A DNA stretch of 64,000 bases from Eunapius fragilis (lineage: Eukaryota; Porifera; Demospongiae; Spongillida; Spongillidae). The notes below the pieces were generated by a model. It searched no databases. It saw only the letters and a list, made by a program, of their open reading frames with translations, and was not told the DNA's origin. Made by a program: the position numbers and the translations under genes. The stretch is from assembly GCA_963681505.1 (NCBI GenBank), contig OY811981.1:6218807-6282806 (forward strand). The letters run 5' to 3'. Shown here piece by piece: positions 22,200 through 33,985 of this stretch (positions are counted from its first letter, which is position 1; each line of letters begins with the position of its first letter).

Positions 22200-22516
22200 T
22201 AAGATAAATGAGGTAATAGTGATGATGTACCTCCAAAAGATGGGGACAGTGGTGATAGTATGAAGTAAACTCCATAAGATGGGACTGTGGTAATAGTGAT
22301 GATAGTGTAATATGGGTGATATAACCTTCATAGTGGTAATAGTGATTATGTAAACTCCATTTGATGGGGACAGTCTAATAATGATGAAACTTTCATAGCC
22401 GGTTGGGGACAGTAGTAATGGTGTGACGTAACCTCCATTTGATGGGGATGGTACAGTAGTGATGTAACCTTCACAGGTTGGGGACAGTGGTAATTGTGAT
22501 GATGTAACCTCCATAG
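22200..22516 (+). repeat. 39-base minisatellite that includes the splice acceptor
   Basis: About eight degenerate units of TAATAGTGATGATGTAACCTCCATAGGATGGGGACAGTGG-type sequence. The last unit ends ACCTCCATAG and runs directly into the exon whose first bases are GATGGG. The repeat unit therefore contains the acceptor and the first bases of the exon. Units at about 22290, 22400 and 22470 retain TTCATAG or TTCACAG. Confidence 0.75.
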
Positions 22517-22771
22517 GATGGGTACACGGCATTGCATCATGCAACACAGTATGGCAAAGTTGATTCTGTGAAAGTTCTCCTGTCCACACCTGGGATTGAT
22601 GTAAACATACAAAACTTCCATGGTCTAATAGCACTGAAGTTTGCTAAAAAGTATGAAGTACTCACAATGCTTCAGAAGTATACCACAAGTTGTGGGGACT
22701 ACCCAATCCATTCATTTGGTAAAGCCATTCTTTGTGGGGACACTGGATCAGGAAAGACCACATTGGCTAAG
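22517..22771 (+). CDS. Last ankyrin repeat and Walker A of the Roc GTPase
   Basis: An 85-codon exon, phase 0: acceptor acctccatag, donor gtgatc. It starts DGYTALHHATQYGKVDSVKV, continues through LLSTPGIDVNIQN (ankyrin), then a degenerate repeat (GLIALKFAKKYEVLTMLQKY). It ends in FGKAILCGDTGSGKTTLAK: the GxxxxGKT loop (GDTGSGKT) is the G1 motif of a Roc GTPase. The ankyrin-to-Roc transition within one exon shows that these are one protein. The donor could also lie a few codons later, as the frame stays open for 11 more codons. Confidence 0.9.
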
Positions 22772-24280
22772 GTGATCACTATTTGTATTATGTCATTTTA
22801 TTGATGGAAATATCTGTTGGGCCGGGTATAAATACATGTATGTCATGGCTTACAGACATTAATATAGACTCTGTATGATTACGTTTTTTGTATTCATTTT
22901 TATTTTGAGTTTGATATCAAACCATACAGTGTTAATTCACTGATGTCTGCAATGAAGGTTTAGTTTTTGTATATCATTATGAGGTGTGACAGCAACCAAA
23001 GAATTGCCTGATGTATATAATTATGTTTGCTTACAGGTAGATAACATACTGAAACACATTATTTTTGTGCCCTTAATTAGAGCGCATGTGCTATGCAGGA
23101 CACATTTAATTATGATACGTGTACGATAAACATGCTCTACACGCAAACGGTATTGTATTTGTAGTAATATGCTAAGCATTATGTACATTATTATATACAA
23201 CTCTTTTATCGGAGCGATAGATACACAGAATGACAAACAAAATAAAAGCTGCATGCCTAACGACACTGAATTTCTCCTCCAGTACAAGTGAGTTTAGTAA
23301 TGAGTGCGATGGCTATGTTGAGAGAACGAGGGTTTTGAGGGTACGCTTACATGTACATGATGTAGGCATCGTAATCTAGTCTCGTTCCCAGGCCCTAAAT
23401 ATGTCACAGCTGCTGGTGAATTACATCACCTAGTTTTACGCTGACCAATGGAATGCAATGAATAATATTACAAAATTATTAAGTCACTTATTATCATCCA
23501 ACAACCACATCAAGACTAGAGCCATTTCTTTGTGTAGCGAACTCGGCGTAAGCCTAACACAAGGGTATGCTGGGCCCTAGTACAAGCACATCAGATCAGT
23601 CTTGTGAGTATAGTGCCCAGGCTATAGATTCGTCGGCGAACGAGTTGTAGGCTACAAGGCCAAGCACTATGGTTCCCCTCTAATTTACCACTGTGCAAAA
23701 AATGGGATATACGCTATTGTATATTCATGAATATACGCGTGCGTATACGCAAAGTATCCCACTGGTATATTTTGCGTATATAACCAATTTCGCACTGCTA
23801 TATTTCGAATATCCTCAAATGTATCGTGCGCTTATGGAGGATTCTCAAATTAACGTCTCCAGATACCACTTCGTGACACACTGTACCTACGTTGACCGTA
23901 TACTGTATTGGGTACGCCATCCAATTTTGTTCGTTGTATACTATGTATAAAAATTATTATCAATAATAAAGCTCTCCAGCCATCCAGGAAGGAGATAATC
24001 CACTAGTGGCCTCCAACTCGCCATTGCCACGATGTGCTCAGAAATCCATTGCAACCTCTTCTAAAGACACGCGCCGAAGTAGTTGAGCGTAGGCTTTAAA
24101 CTGCTTCCCTAGACTGTCACCATATCCCATAGCTACAGCAAAAAAAAAGAGAACCCATACAATACAAATGCACACAGCTAGAGGCCTACACTGTTGGCGA
24201 GATTCTTGACACGCCCAGCTGAATCTGTGCTCTCATGCAGGGATATAATATTGGGTTAAAACAAACGAAGCCTTTACCTT
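22772..24280. other. Start of the 27-kb intron within the Roc coding region
   Basis: Mostly AT-rich. The switch region of Roc expected between G1 and G3 was not found here. A worn copy of the TATACG repeat lies at 23690-23960. GTCTCGTTCCCAGGCCC at 23379 resembles the end of the possible element at 30525. Confidence 0.4.
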
Positions 24281-24313
24281 CACAGCAAAAAAAACGCGTC
24301 AAATCAATTATTG
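24281..24313. mobile_element. Family B end (fragment 3)
   Basis: TCACAGCAAAAAAAACGCGTC followed by AAATCAATTATTGACAAG, a lone terminus of family B immediately beside a family A copy. Confidence 0.5.
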
Positions 24314-24609
24314 ACAAGTAAATAAAAACATTCTCTAACGAGAACGTTGTTGGTATATAGGATTGACCAATGGTGGTGTAAAAAGCACGGAAACAAGAGT
24401 GACAGAAATTTGACTGGAAAATTGAAATAGGCCTATATTTAGCCCATTACTCAGACATGCACTGTTATCATGTGAGTGTGCTAAATATAGGCCTATTTCA
24501 ATTTTCCAGTCAAATTTCTGTCACTCTTGTTTCCGTGCTTTTTACACCACCATTGGTCAATCCTATATACCAACAACGTTCTCGTTAGAGAATGTTTTTA
24601 TTTACTTGT
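24314..24609. mobile_element. Hairpin MITE, family A, copy 5
   Basis: Arms ACAAGTAAATAAAAACATTC and complement. It has the family GGTGGTGTAAAAAGCACGGA motif and a private inner arm (GAAATAGGCCTATATTTAGC) that is itself palindromic in part. The two arms of about 130 bases are virtually identical. Confidence 0.9.
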
Positions 24610-24889
24610 TTCATAAGTTTTTTTTCTCCCTCAGACTGTCATATCAGTATCATAGTGAATAATCAAACTTTGGAAAGGTCAATAATCACTAGAATGATAG
24701 GACGATCCATGTCCACCCCTGACTTTATCTCTTAGTGCAATAAACTAAATAACTAAGTAACTATAATAATGGTAATGATAATTATAACTATTTTTATATA
24801 TAGTGTACAAATTGTCCTTATTCTTGAGGGTGGCTGCGTCCTCCCCAGCCTCCTCTCCTGCCAGGTTCTGACCATGTTGTGTGCAAGGG

Positions 24890-25060
24890 TGGCAGTACTT
24901 CTGCTGCTGCTTCTGCTGGTGGTAGGGGGCAGCGCAGCTAGTGATGGTAGTGGCGGGGTCAGTGCTGCTGTTTCTGCTGGTGGTGGGGGATAGGGGGCAG
25001 TGCAGCTAGCGCCAGTGGCAGTGTTGCTGCTGCTGGCGGTGGGGGACTTGTAACAGCCTT
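24890..25060. repeat. GCTGCTGGTGGGG minisatellite, block 1
   Basis: Imperfect repeats of CTGCTGCTTCTGCTGGTGGTGGGGG with GCAGTGCAGCTAG interspersed. Open frames on either strand (Ser/Thr/Pro-rich) are repeat read-through. Confidence 0.7.
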
Positions 25061-25299
25061 TTGAGCTAGCAATTACAAGGTTCATATACAAGGAGTAGTT
25101 ATATGGGAGAAGGATATGGTTTGCAGTAAATTTCATTTCAGCCCTTGCAACTGCAATTAAATTCATACATAGTTGCAGGCAAGCCCTAACATGTAGACTA
25201 TACATCAGATAAGGAAGCCTTTTTGTACAACAGATTTAACATGGCACCTCAGTTTCAATACATTCATACTGCATGCACAGGCAGGCATGCCCTTACATG

Positions 25300-25520
25300 T
25301 ATAGCAGCTAGTGCTGGTGGTGGGGGCAGTGCTGCTTCTGCTGGTGGGGGGTGTTGCTTCTGCTGGTGGTGGGGGTATAGGGGGCAGTGCAGCTAGTGCT
25401 GGTGGTGGGAGTAGTGCTGCTTCTGCTGGTGGGGGGGGTGCTGCTTCTGCTGGTGGTGGGGGTAGGGGGCAGTGCAGCTAGTGGTGGTAGCGGCGGGTGC
25501 AATGTTGCCGCTGGTGGTGG
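25300..25520. repeat. GCTGCTGGTGGGG minisatellite, block 2
   Basis: Same unit as block 1. The sequence after each block (GGGGACTTGTAACAGCCTTTTGAGCTAGCAATTAC and GACAGATCTTGTAACAATCTTTTGAGCTAGC) is also shared, so about 470 bases have been duplicated. Confidence 0.7.
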
Positions 25521-25994
25521 GGGGACAGATCTTGTAACAATCTTTTGAGCTAGCAATTACAAAAGGCATCATTTACTTCACTTAGAAACTCACTATCCCT
25601 AAGAATAGTTTTTTCAAGACCACCATTATAGTCCATAGTGCATGAGATTTGGATTCATACAAGGAGTAGCTATAAGGGAGAAGGATATGGTTGCAGTAAT
25701 TTTCATTTCACCTACTCATGCAGCCCTTGCAATTAAATTCATACAGTTGCAGGCAAGCCCTATCATGATGTCACCCCAATATTCAAAAGACAGATCACAA
25801 GGAGAAAGGACTACTGTACACACGGTTGGGTTACCACGCATGCTTAACATGTGAAGTGGTACAAGATCCCCTACATACATGCATGCTTGCTGTTTGCATG
25901 CACATCTTCCCATAGCTTTTTAATGCTAGTACAATACAACATGCGCACATAATATACCTTTGGGTGGTAGTGGTAGTTCTGTGACCTCTGCGGT

Positions 25995-26456
25995 CAGCCC
26001 CGGATCCAGCATAGGCTCGGGGGGGGCGGCCGCTCCCCCCATTCATACGAAATGCCGCCCTCTGGGACCAATTGCCGCCCCCCCCCCCCCCCCCCCCCCC
26101 CCCCGCTCCATTCCCCACGCACTATCACGCACGCGCGCACAAACCAAGATGTAAATCATCGTACGGCAAGCAGCCAACCCCCCCCCCCCCCCTTCACTTT
26201 TCATATCGGACCTGAAGCAGACTGCACCCCCCCCCCCTCCCCCCCCGCTTTTCGTATCGGGCCTAAAACGGACAGCACACACCCCCCCCCCCCCCCCCCC
26301 CGCTTTTGGATCGGCCTAAAGCGGACAGCAGCCCCCCCCCCCCCCGCTTTTCGTATCCGCCCCTGGCTTCGCATGCATTCATTGTCAATGTGCCGTCCCT
26401 CCAGTAAAACCGCCCCCCCCCCCCCCCCCCTTAGCCAAATCCTGGATCCGGGGCTG
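25995..26456. mobile_element. hAT-type MITE with perfect 15-base TIRs and 8-base TSD
   Basis: Ends CAGCCCCGGATCCAG and its exact complement. The flanks TCTGCGGT at 25987-25994 and again at 26457-26464 form a perfect 8-base target duplication, as hAT elements make. The interior is tandem: a C run followed by GCTTTTCGTATCGGGCCT and GGACAGCA, about four times, with C runs up to about 24 long. It has no transposase, so it is non-autonomous. Related interiors lie at 34655 and near 720. Confidence 0.9.
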
Positions 26457-26799
26457 TCTGCGGTACCGCCATCTCTCGGCAGCACGTTTAGCCAATCGGA
26501 TGGTGGGGTTCTTTCAGATGCCTGAATTGTCCTCTTTTAGTAGCGCGGTTCTCATCGTGGTTTTCTGCCTCTTAGCAGATCAATTCCTGCGATGTAGGCT
26601 GTCGAGTACAGAGGCCTTTATTTTAGGGTCGGCCTTGTGTACGGAGGCCTCTTCTTTTCTGGATCGGCCTTGTAGCTGTCACGTACAGATGCCTTCTTCT
26701 TTTCGGGACTCTTGATAGCGCACTGGGGCTATAGCTTTGTTCTCGTCTTGCTCCTTAAGGTATTCCGCTCGTTGGTTGGTTAAAAACATTATTAATTAA

Positions 26800-27268
26800 A
26801 ATAAAATTTATGAAACATTAATAACTTGCTAGATACCAATTCCTATATAGAACTACTACCGCATAAGGGTCTTTTTCGCTGTAGTTTCTTTCTAGATGTG
26901 ATATGCATTTATATGACATGATAGGATAACGTGCCGGTAAATTTCGAAGTGATTGGTACTATTGCCGTTCTTCAAAACCGTTCGTAGCTCGAGTTATACC
27001 TTCCTAAGAAGAATAAGAAGACGACGACGACGACGACCAAGAATTATTTTAGGACTGGGCACGAGAAACAGGAAATTGTTTCTCTATAACCACACCGTTT
27101 TATGACAGGGAATCAACGTAGAACTGTAGATCGTTGTGCTCTCATTCCGCCGCGACAAAGAGATAAGCGATCCGTTTCTCCGTTGTTCCTCCAGACGTGA
27201 GTTACGTTTTTTTAATGACATTCATCAACCCTCAATCAATCCTATATTGAACCTGCTGCCGCAGGTTC
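26800..27268 (-). mobile_element. Hairpin-ended repeat, family C, copy 6 (inverted, possibly two joined)
   Basis: The hairpin stem GAACCTGC/GCAGGTTC lies at 27249-27268. Interior marks are GTGATTGGTACTATTGCCG, the purine tract AAGAATAAGAAGACGACGAC and AGGACTGGGCACGAG. A second worn hairpin (AGAACTACTACCGCAT) sits near 26849, which suggests two partial copies. Confidence 0.65.
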
Positions 27269-27272
27269 AGAT

Positions 27273-27412
27273 TTCACGACGGATTTAAATCAATTGTTAA
27301 ATCAACGCGTGATTTCACAGTAAAATCAAGTGTGTTTGATTTGCGCTTGATTTTACTGTCAAATCAATTGTGAATCAATAATTGATTTGACGTGTTTTTT
27401 CGCTGTGCTTTT
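27273..27412. mobile_element. Hairpin MITE, family B, copy 4
   Basis: Nested AAATCAATTGTTAAATCAAC and AAATCAATTGTGAATCAATA words with CAAGTGTGTTTGATTTGCGC at the centre, ending GACGTGTTTTTTCGCTGTG. It abuts the family C hairpin directly. Confidence 0.6.
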
Positions 27413-27565
27413 ACTCCAGAGCAATCTGGTACTTCTCTAACTCCGCTCTTCATATTGTATTCAATTCAACGCTGACAACAGACACTGATAAACAGCAAGA
27501 GTGGATTAAAACACAATCTCTTACCTGCTCTATCAAACAGAAGTTGTTAGCCTTTGCAAATTGTC

Positions 27566-27919
27566 ATGGCGTCTTTAAATTTGACTCGAGAAAATTTTAA
27601 AAAGGAGATGATTACTCACCACCGGTTGGGGTACTATCCAAGTGTTACGGGAAATCATAATGGTGAGAGAATGAGATACCTGATTGCGACGCAATGCAGT
27701 TATACGTCCTCAAGATTTGAAATAATCTTACCGATTCAAGCCCACCACGTACGCTCAGCAAGGGGGCATTGTACAATCTGTCGGATGAAGAGCCGCCAAT
27801 TACAATCTACGCATTTTGCAACCAACCAACACCAACAATTCTATCTTTTCGAGTATTCCTCTCGACGAGTATCACGTGGTGCTTGGCTTCAATTGAAATT
27901 GCTAACTGAATTGCATTAA
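27566..27919 (+). CDS. Hypothetical ORF, 117 residues
   Basis: Opens MASLNLTRENFKKEMITHHR and contains SARGHCTICRMKSRQ, one CxxC pair. The ATG is in a fair context (GTCATGG). No domain is recognisable. The CxxC with following His might be a worn zinc-binding tail of a transposase, but a second Cys pair is not seen. It may be part of an unidentified transposon inside the ROCO intron. Confidence 0.25.
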   Translation: MASLNLTRENFKKEMITHHRLGYYPSVTGNHNGERMRYLIATQCSYTSSRFEIILPIQAHHVRSARGHCTICRMKSRQLQSTHFATNQHQQFYLFEYSSRRVSRGAWLQLKLLTELH

Positions 27920-27944
27920 TAACTGGGTGCCGTGTATAATTGAA

Positions 27945-27989
27945 CATGGAGGATTTAAACAAGTTGCTGGCGAACCTTCCAATTGCTGA
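27945..27989 (+). CDS. Possible short coding exon
   Basis: AACATGGAGG gives a good start context, and MEDLNKLLANLPIAE reads up to a donor-like gtgttc. Short acceptor-bounded segments follow (after atattag near 28020 and gtttag near 28102). This is speculative; no domain is visible. Confidence 0.2.
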   Translation, partial: HGGFKQVAGEPSNC

Positions 27990-28509
27990 GGTGTTCACAC
28001 CACATACATTTTTATATTAGGGTGTTCCAAGTGTTGAAGGTAGCATTGTAATGTCTCAGAATCATGTGATAGTAAAAACCACTGATGTGTGCATTGTTTA
28101 GGGAATTGACCAACGCAACTCTAGTGCTGAAGATGCTAACGTTACGCATGCGTACATGTTCAGTGTCAATCAATATGTACATATATACATGCATGTGCTC
28201 ATGTACAATGATGATGGTCTGGTGACAATGGTGGTGGTGATGCAAAATGCTTCCTTGCCAAAGTAGCCATGGCAACAAGAGTGCAGTCTTATGGCAAATA
28301 GTCTGTTGTCGAGGTTCCCAGTTTCTGATGACCTTCAGTGATATCTAGTAACAGTGACAGAGAAATGGAGGGGTTACAAAAAGAAAGAGGGGGGAAGGGG
28401 GACATTACAGGAAGTGACCATTGAGGTCGATATTAAATAAAGGACAATCAACAAAACCACACAACTGATGTCGTATTTACACACACACCGATGAATTCAA
28501 TGTTTGTGT

Positions 28510-29430
28510 ATTTGAGGCATGGAAAAGTCTCACTACATGAAAAGCTGAAGGGACACATACTGACCTCAAGGTGTGGTGGTAATTACATGCCAGTGTGCAA
28601 TAAATGAAACTGTACCACTCACCTATCAAGTGCCATGCCCACCAAAGTCACATGACTCCAATGACCCCTTCGAGGTTGAAAGGTCTCACAGCATGAAAAG
28701 CTTAAGTGACATACTGACCTCAAGGTGCGGTGTGATTATGTGCCAGTGTGAAATAAATGGTACCAGTCACCTATCCAGTGCCACGCCCACCAAAGTCACG
28801 TGACTCCAATGACCCCTTTGAGGTTGAAAGGTCTCAGCATGAAAAGCTTAAGGGACATACTGACCTCAATGTGTGGTGTGATTATATGCCAGTGAAATAA
28901 ATTATATGGTACCACTCGCCTATCAAGAGCCACGCCCACCAAACTCACGTGACTCCAATGACCCTTTCGAGGTTGTAAGGTCTCACAGCAGGAAAACCTT
29001 AAGGGACATACTGACCTTAAGGTGTGATGTGATTACGTGCCAGTGTGCAATAAATTAAATGGTACCAGTCACCTATCGAGTGCCACGCCCACCATAGTCA
29101 CGTGACTCCAATGACCCCTTCGAGCTTGAAAGGTTTCTCAGCATAAAAAGCTTAAGGGACATACTGACCTCAAGGTGTGATGTGATTACGTGCCAGTGTG
29201 CAAAAAATTAAATGGTACCACTTACCTATCAAGTGCCACGACCACCAAAGTCACGTGACTCCAATGACTCCTTCGAGGTTGAAAGGTCTCACAGCATGAA
29301 AAGGTTAAGGGACATACTGACCTCAAGGTGTGGTGTGATTACGTGCCAGTGTGAAATTAATTAAATGGTACCACTCACCTATTAAGTGCACCGTCCACAA
29401 AAGTCACATGACTCCAATGAGCTGTCACTG
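28510..29430. repeat. About 150-base satellite array, six units
   Basis: Each unit has GCATGAAAAGCTTAAGGGAC, ATACTGACCTCAAGGTGTGG, GTGATTACGTGCCAGTGTG, GGTACCACTCACCTATCAAG and CACGTGACTCCAATGACCCC. Units start near 28540, 28690, 28840, 28990, 29140 and 29295. They diverge by perhaps 5-10 percent. The array is intronic. Confidence 0.85.
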
Positions 29431-30050
29431 CTATTTGGTGATCATAATGTGGCCTAATTGTGAGGAACCACTTCAGCTAACCTCTGCAACTCCAGGTCCT
29501 TCTCACTGTGGAGCAGTGACCACAGTCCTGCTCCCTCACACACTTTATAACAATGGCTGATATAAATGATGAGCTGTAAGTGTCTGGTTGCATAGGCGGC
29601 CAATTCACCACCCTGCTGGGCTACCTGGTTACAAAGATTGACCCCTGGTCAAACATGGCCTCCCAAGCTTCTGCCATCCAACCGGTAGACTTATTGACCC
29701 GCTGGTCAACATCCATGTGCCACCAGCACACAATTACACATTCGTCAACATAGCAAGTGTTGCCAAAAGGCTGACAAAATGAACCACTTGTCAACATCAC
29801 ACAGCACTGCACACGTGACACATGCGTTAACACATAACCCTGGCCTACACACCGCCATTCCTGTCCCCCTCACTTCCCGTACCACTTGTTAAGCCCAAGC
29901 CATGCATCATCAATATCTTAGATACGTACCAACTGGTAAACGCCGCCTATGTCCAGAATGCTCTACGTTCGAACTCACATTGGAGACATACAGCGGTTCA
30001 AATTAATATTTGAATTCATACTATTATCAAAGTTGTACATGTAAGTTATC
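29430..30050. other. No recognised gene
   Basis: Contains loosely repeated CTGGTCAACAT / TGGTCAAACATGG words (29650-29800) and no coding region I can support. Confidence 0.35.
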
Positions 30051-30059
30051 TAAACTTGG

Positions 30060-30260
30060 ATGTGTTGCATAATTCATTGCGGTTTGCGTATTCTTGATAC
30101 TTCGATCATATGCGCAATGAATAATTGTCACCTGTGGATTCTTAACATATACCAGGTGGATACTTGAAATATACACTACCCTTGGTATTTTGATGGTATA
30201 CGCAAAACATACACAAAAATATACGCTAGCGTATACTTCGTTTTTTGCACAGTGCACGCT
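30060..30260. repeat. Diverged copy of the TATACG repeat
   Basis: GCGTATTCTTGATACTTCG through ACACAAAAATATACGCTAGC and TTTTTTGCACAGTGC match the unit at 1095-1515. Confidence 0.55.
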
Positions 30261-30524
30261 GGACACTATTGTTCTGAGTGGGTCAAAAAGGATATAATTA
30301 GAACAATGCGAAACATACTGTAATAATGGCGTCATTAAACCCAATATCTTAGTGCATTGTTTGGAGCCACTGTTTGCACAACCAGAATGAAATGAAGCAA
30401 CATCGAGGGTCTAGGCCATTTCAAAATTTCTTGGCATATATTCCTGGGCCTCCACAGACTCCATCTCCATTTTGAAATTCCATGGCTGCAGTTTTATAAG
30501 CTGAAGCCTGACCATTGATGATGA

Positions 30525-31885
30525 TGACTAGTCTCGTGCCCAGACCCTACACACCGTACGGATTACATAACCTCTACGTTCCATACATCACGGTAGTCTG
30601 CTCACATTGAACGCATTGAAATTGGACCATAGAATTGAGGAAGAACACAAGTACGCTGTACCTCACCGCAAGCTTGCTGAGTTGCTGACCCTGTACATCA
30701 CAAGCCTACTGCTCCCTCACACCTCAAGCCTACTGCTCCCTTACACCATGCTTCACACAGTTTCCTCTTACCTCTATCTGTAAATCAACGGAGCTTCAGA
30801 TCTAAGTTGCTACCCAAGCACATTGAACAGGGCAAGCGCATAGTGGGGCCGTAAAGCCATGCCCACAGAAAGGCCTCTAAGCAGCCAAATACCTAATAGT
30901 AGATGAAATCTCAACTGAAAACTTACCAAACAGAGGAGTTCAGAACGCCTGATGCACACTCGAAGATAGACAAAGAATTAGACACTACACACCAGCAGAC
31001 CAAATCACTCAGAAACGATTAATCAGACACTTTTTGACAGCAATTGAGAAAATAAGGGCCTTCGAACGCGTACAACCTTAAAAAACAGCAAGCGTTCTAA
31101 CGCTACGCTACATTTTCGAATTAAAATCCTTCCTCATGACGTGTAATGAAATTAATTATTAGCGCAATGCCTTCATGCGATATGTTAATGCTATGTCAAC
31201 AAACATGTACTTGTGTAATCCTTGTCAAAGGTGGTGTGATAATGCTCACATCATTGAGATTTGTACATGTAGTGATGGGGATGGGGTGACCCAACATTAC
31301 CCCCAACCCGTCCTATGTAATGATGTGTTAACATGATGTTATATGCCACATATTCTACCAGTTTATTTTAACTGCATCCATGAAATTTGCGCACTTCTTA
31401 ACTTGTTTTGTCTGGTCTAAAATTCATCATGCTGATGGATTTGGAGCTATTCATACACTAATAGCTACAACCAACTGCACGATATAAATTATATATATTT
31501 AAAGTAACACGGTCTGCACTTTCTAAACGCCAAGTAGTTGCGTAGTACACTTTTTTTCCTAGACCATTTTATTTGAATTTTGCCTACCCTGGTCAGTTAC
31601 ATTTGCCCAACTAGAGAGTCTAGGCAGTATCACATCTAAATGCAGCTTCTTAAACCTAACGTACAACTGGTACGGAAATGTAAGTATTATTTATTCATAC
31701 CTGACCAATATTGTTACATCAGTTAATGAACTTGTTGTTTATATTCATTTATACTTCCAGTATAACCCTGATCCAATTGGTTGTGTAAATGTATGTGCAA
31801 ATGCATGTTATGTTGGGTATCGCTTATAGTTTGTATGTGACGTCATACTGTAAGCGATGATCACTATACATTTGAGTCTGGGCAC
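30525..31885. mobile_element. Possible 1.36-kb element with GTCTCGTGCCCAGAC ends
   Basis: Left TAGTCTCGTGCCCAGACCC and right GAGTCTGGGCACGAAATT are inverted. A similar terminus stands at 23377 (TAGTCTCGTTCCCAGGCCC). No coding region lies within, apart from worn AT-rich sequence. The assignment rests on the ends alone. Confidence 0.35.
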
Positions 31886-32356
31886 GAAATTATCTCTTAT
31901 GCCTTGCTTCCCCAAGTAATTAAGAAGAAATTAAATAAAGTACATAATTAATTAATGTATCCATGGGGTGTAAACACTCTTTGAAGCTTATCCTCTATCA
32001 AAACATAGTGCAGCGCCTTTCCTTAGTTGCAAAAAAGTTTCACGTCACAGATTTCTTTAATTGCAACATTTTATAGTCATTATTTTACACTTGCTTTGTA
32101 ATTGTGCCTTCTTTGTAGGCTATCATCAGCTGTTCCAGTTCACGAATTCATAAGGTGAGTTATTACCCTGCTCTGTTCCTCTACAGCTTTACTGCCGATA
32201 CATTGAAATAATTGTTAATATATGTATTTAATCCTCTAAAGAAAGACGCCCAGTAACCAATTATAAATATCCTTTTGATTTTCATCAATATTTTATTTAC
32301 TAAGCTATGTTTCTGTGCAGTAGAGATCATCAGCTGATACTTGAGGTACTATGACT

Positions 32357-33457
32357 TCAATGTATCTCAGGTTTGTAGGAGTTCTTTGTGGCTCCCTCTT
32401 TTGGATATTGGTTTACTTCCTGCCTGTTGCTTAGTGATGAATGGGTTATATCCATAGCTATACCTGACTCAGGTAGTGGCCTCATTAAAGTTTCCACATC
32501 AGCCTCTGGTCGCTGGTCATCACACTCTGCTTCCAGCTCCGATTCCTTTGGATGGTGCTTAGAGGCTCTCAAAAACTGCCTCTTTTGATTCAACAGCTGG
32601 TCATTAAACTTCCACCATATAAGACCTATCCAAGAGCTGACCTCTACAATACCCTTGCATCCACTCAGTCGTCTTAATTAGAACGTCCTGGACTAGTACC
32701 GAATCACCCACTTTCAGTAGCTCTAGTGTTTTCCCCTTATTATTAGCTTCAACTTGAATGGTTCTCTGTATCTCCAACTTCTGTAACCAAGGTCCCAATA
32801 ATCACATTTTTGAAAAATGGTTGAAATACACATTGTAATGATTAAAACTGAAGTTGTGTTTTATTCAGAGTGTGGAATTTATGTTCCTGATACCAGTCCA
32901 TACATTGGGATCCCACATACCGGGATCCTCTTTCTGAATGCAAACTACAGACAGTTACAACAAAGCCATCTGTTGGCCGACTGTATGTCATATAATAGTA
33001 GTGTCGATTGTTCTAAAATACAGACACATACTTCCCCCTATAGCTCCTCCTGCACAACACTGCATGCTTTGAATCGTACTGGCAAATCATCACACTGTCG
33101 ATTATAGCTTAAATAACGTGACAGAGCACAGGCAGAGAAAGACAAGAGAACAAGTGTTTATCAAATGCCAGTTAATCAATCTTCTACTTATAGTACAATG
33201 AAAATTACAAGCCATCAAGTTACCCATGGGGAAAATTCGTTCCCCACAGGTAACGCGTGATCATTTAAACATTAACCGCATGTTATTCTCTGGGGTTGGA
33301 TCCAGTTCTCATGCACTCACTGGAACTGCTCATCTGGTGCAAATGCTGACATGGAGTGGAGTCGAGTGCCGCAGTTGGGGTATTACACCATTCCAGAAGA
33401 GCCATGTATGGGTTTAAACTTTGCTTGAAAATTCGCTTCACAATTTAAAATGCAAAT
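32357..33457 (-). pseudogene. Gypsy integrase, C-terminal part (split by a palindromic element)
   Basis: The minus strand gives, from the insertion point, IVKRIFKQ, NPYMALLEWCNTPTA and DSTPCQ (end of the DDE core). Further on come LLKVGDSVLVQDV, WMQGYCRGQLLDRSYMVEV (the GPY/F-type tail) and Gln/Glu-rich tail sequence (32357-32593). The reading order continues exactly from the fragment at 37847-38830 across the 33458-37846 insertion. Stops are present. Confidence 0.8.
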
Positions 33458-33985
33458 GGGGCAGTGCAAGAGAAAACTGGGCTTATGTGATTTTTAACAT
33501 TTCTTCAATTCAGTTTGCAATATCGTTGCGACCTTTAAAGTTCTGTCCTTCAAACTTGCTACATATATTACCGGACCATTTTACTACTGCATTTTGTTGT
33601 CGAATGTTTTTTATTTACTCCCTGGGGGGTCCTCATGATTAAACAACCAGAACAGTTAGATTTCAATGGATCTCGATGAAAGAATGCCATTTCGCGTTCA
33701 AATTTGCAGCACATTTACATCACTGCACCCGCTATTTTTTCCGCCTTTTCGTTTGAGATGTGATGAGCGGTTACAAAACTGCGGCGTTTGAAAGTTGTCG
33801 TTCATTTATCTTCCGATTGCTCCGCCATTGTGCCGTCATTGCTATTTTAACCCCGTGACTACGAGACACTGCCCATCAAGTGCCCCACCCTCCCTCGAAT
33901 CGATAGCCCAGGCCATCCGGAGGTGGACCTGGCATTTTGCAAGTTGCTTGTCACGTGAGTATCACTTGGTTCACCCTGCGTCTCC

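Noticed and set aside
22092-22634. 180-residue minus-strand ORF rich in His, Ser, Thr and Tyr
   Set aside because: Antisense of the 39-base minisatellite and the ankyrin/P-loop exon.
26043-26525. Pro-rich and Gly-rich ORFs on both strands
   Set aside because: Produced by C and G runs of the hAT MITE.
28510-29430. CRISPR-like array
   Set aside because: Units are about 150 bases and similar throughout, with no short repeat/unique spacer pattern; the sequence is eukaryotic.
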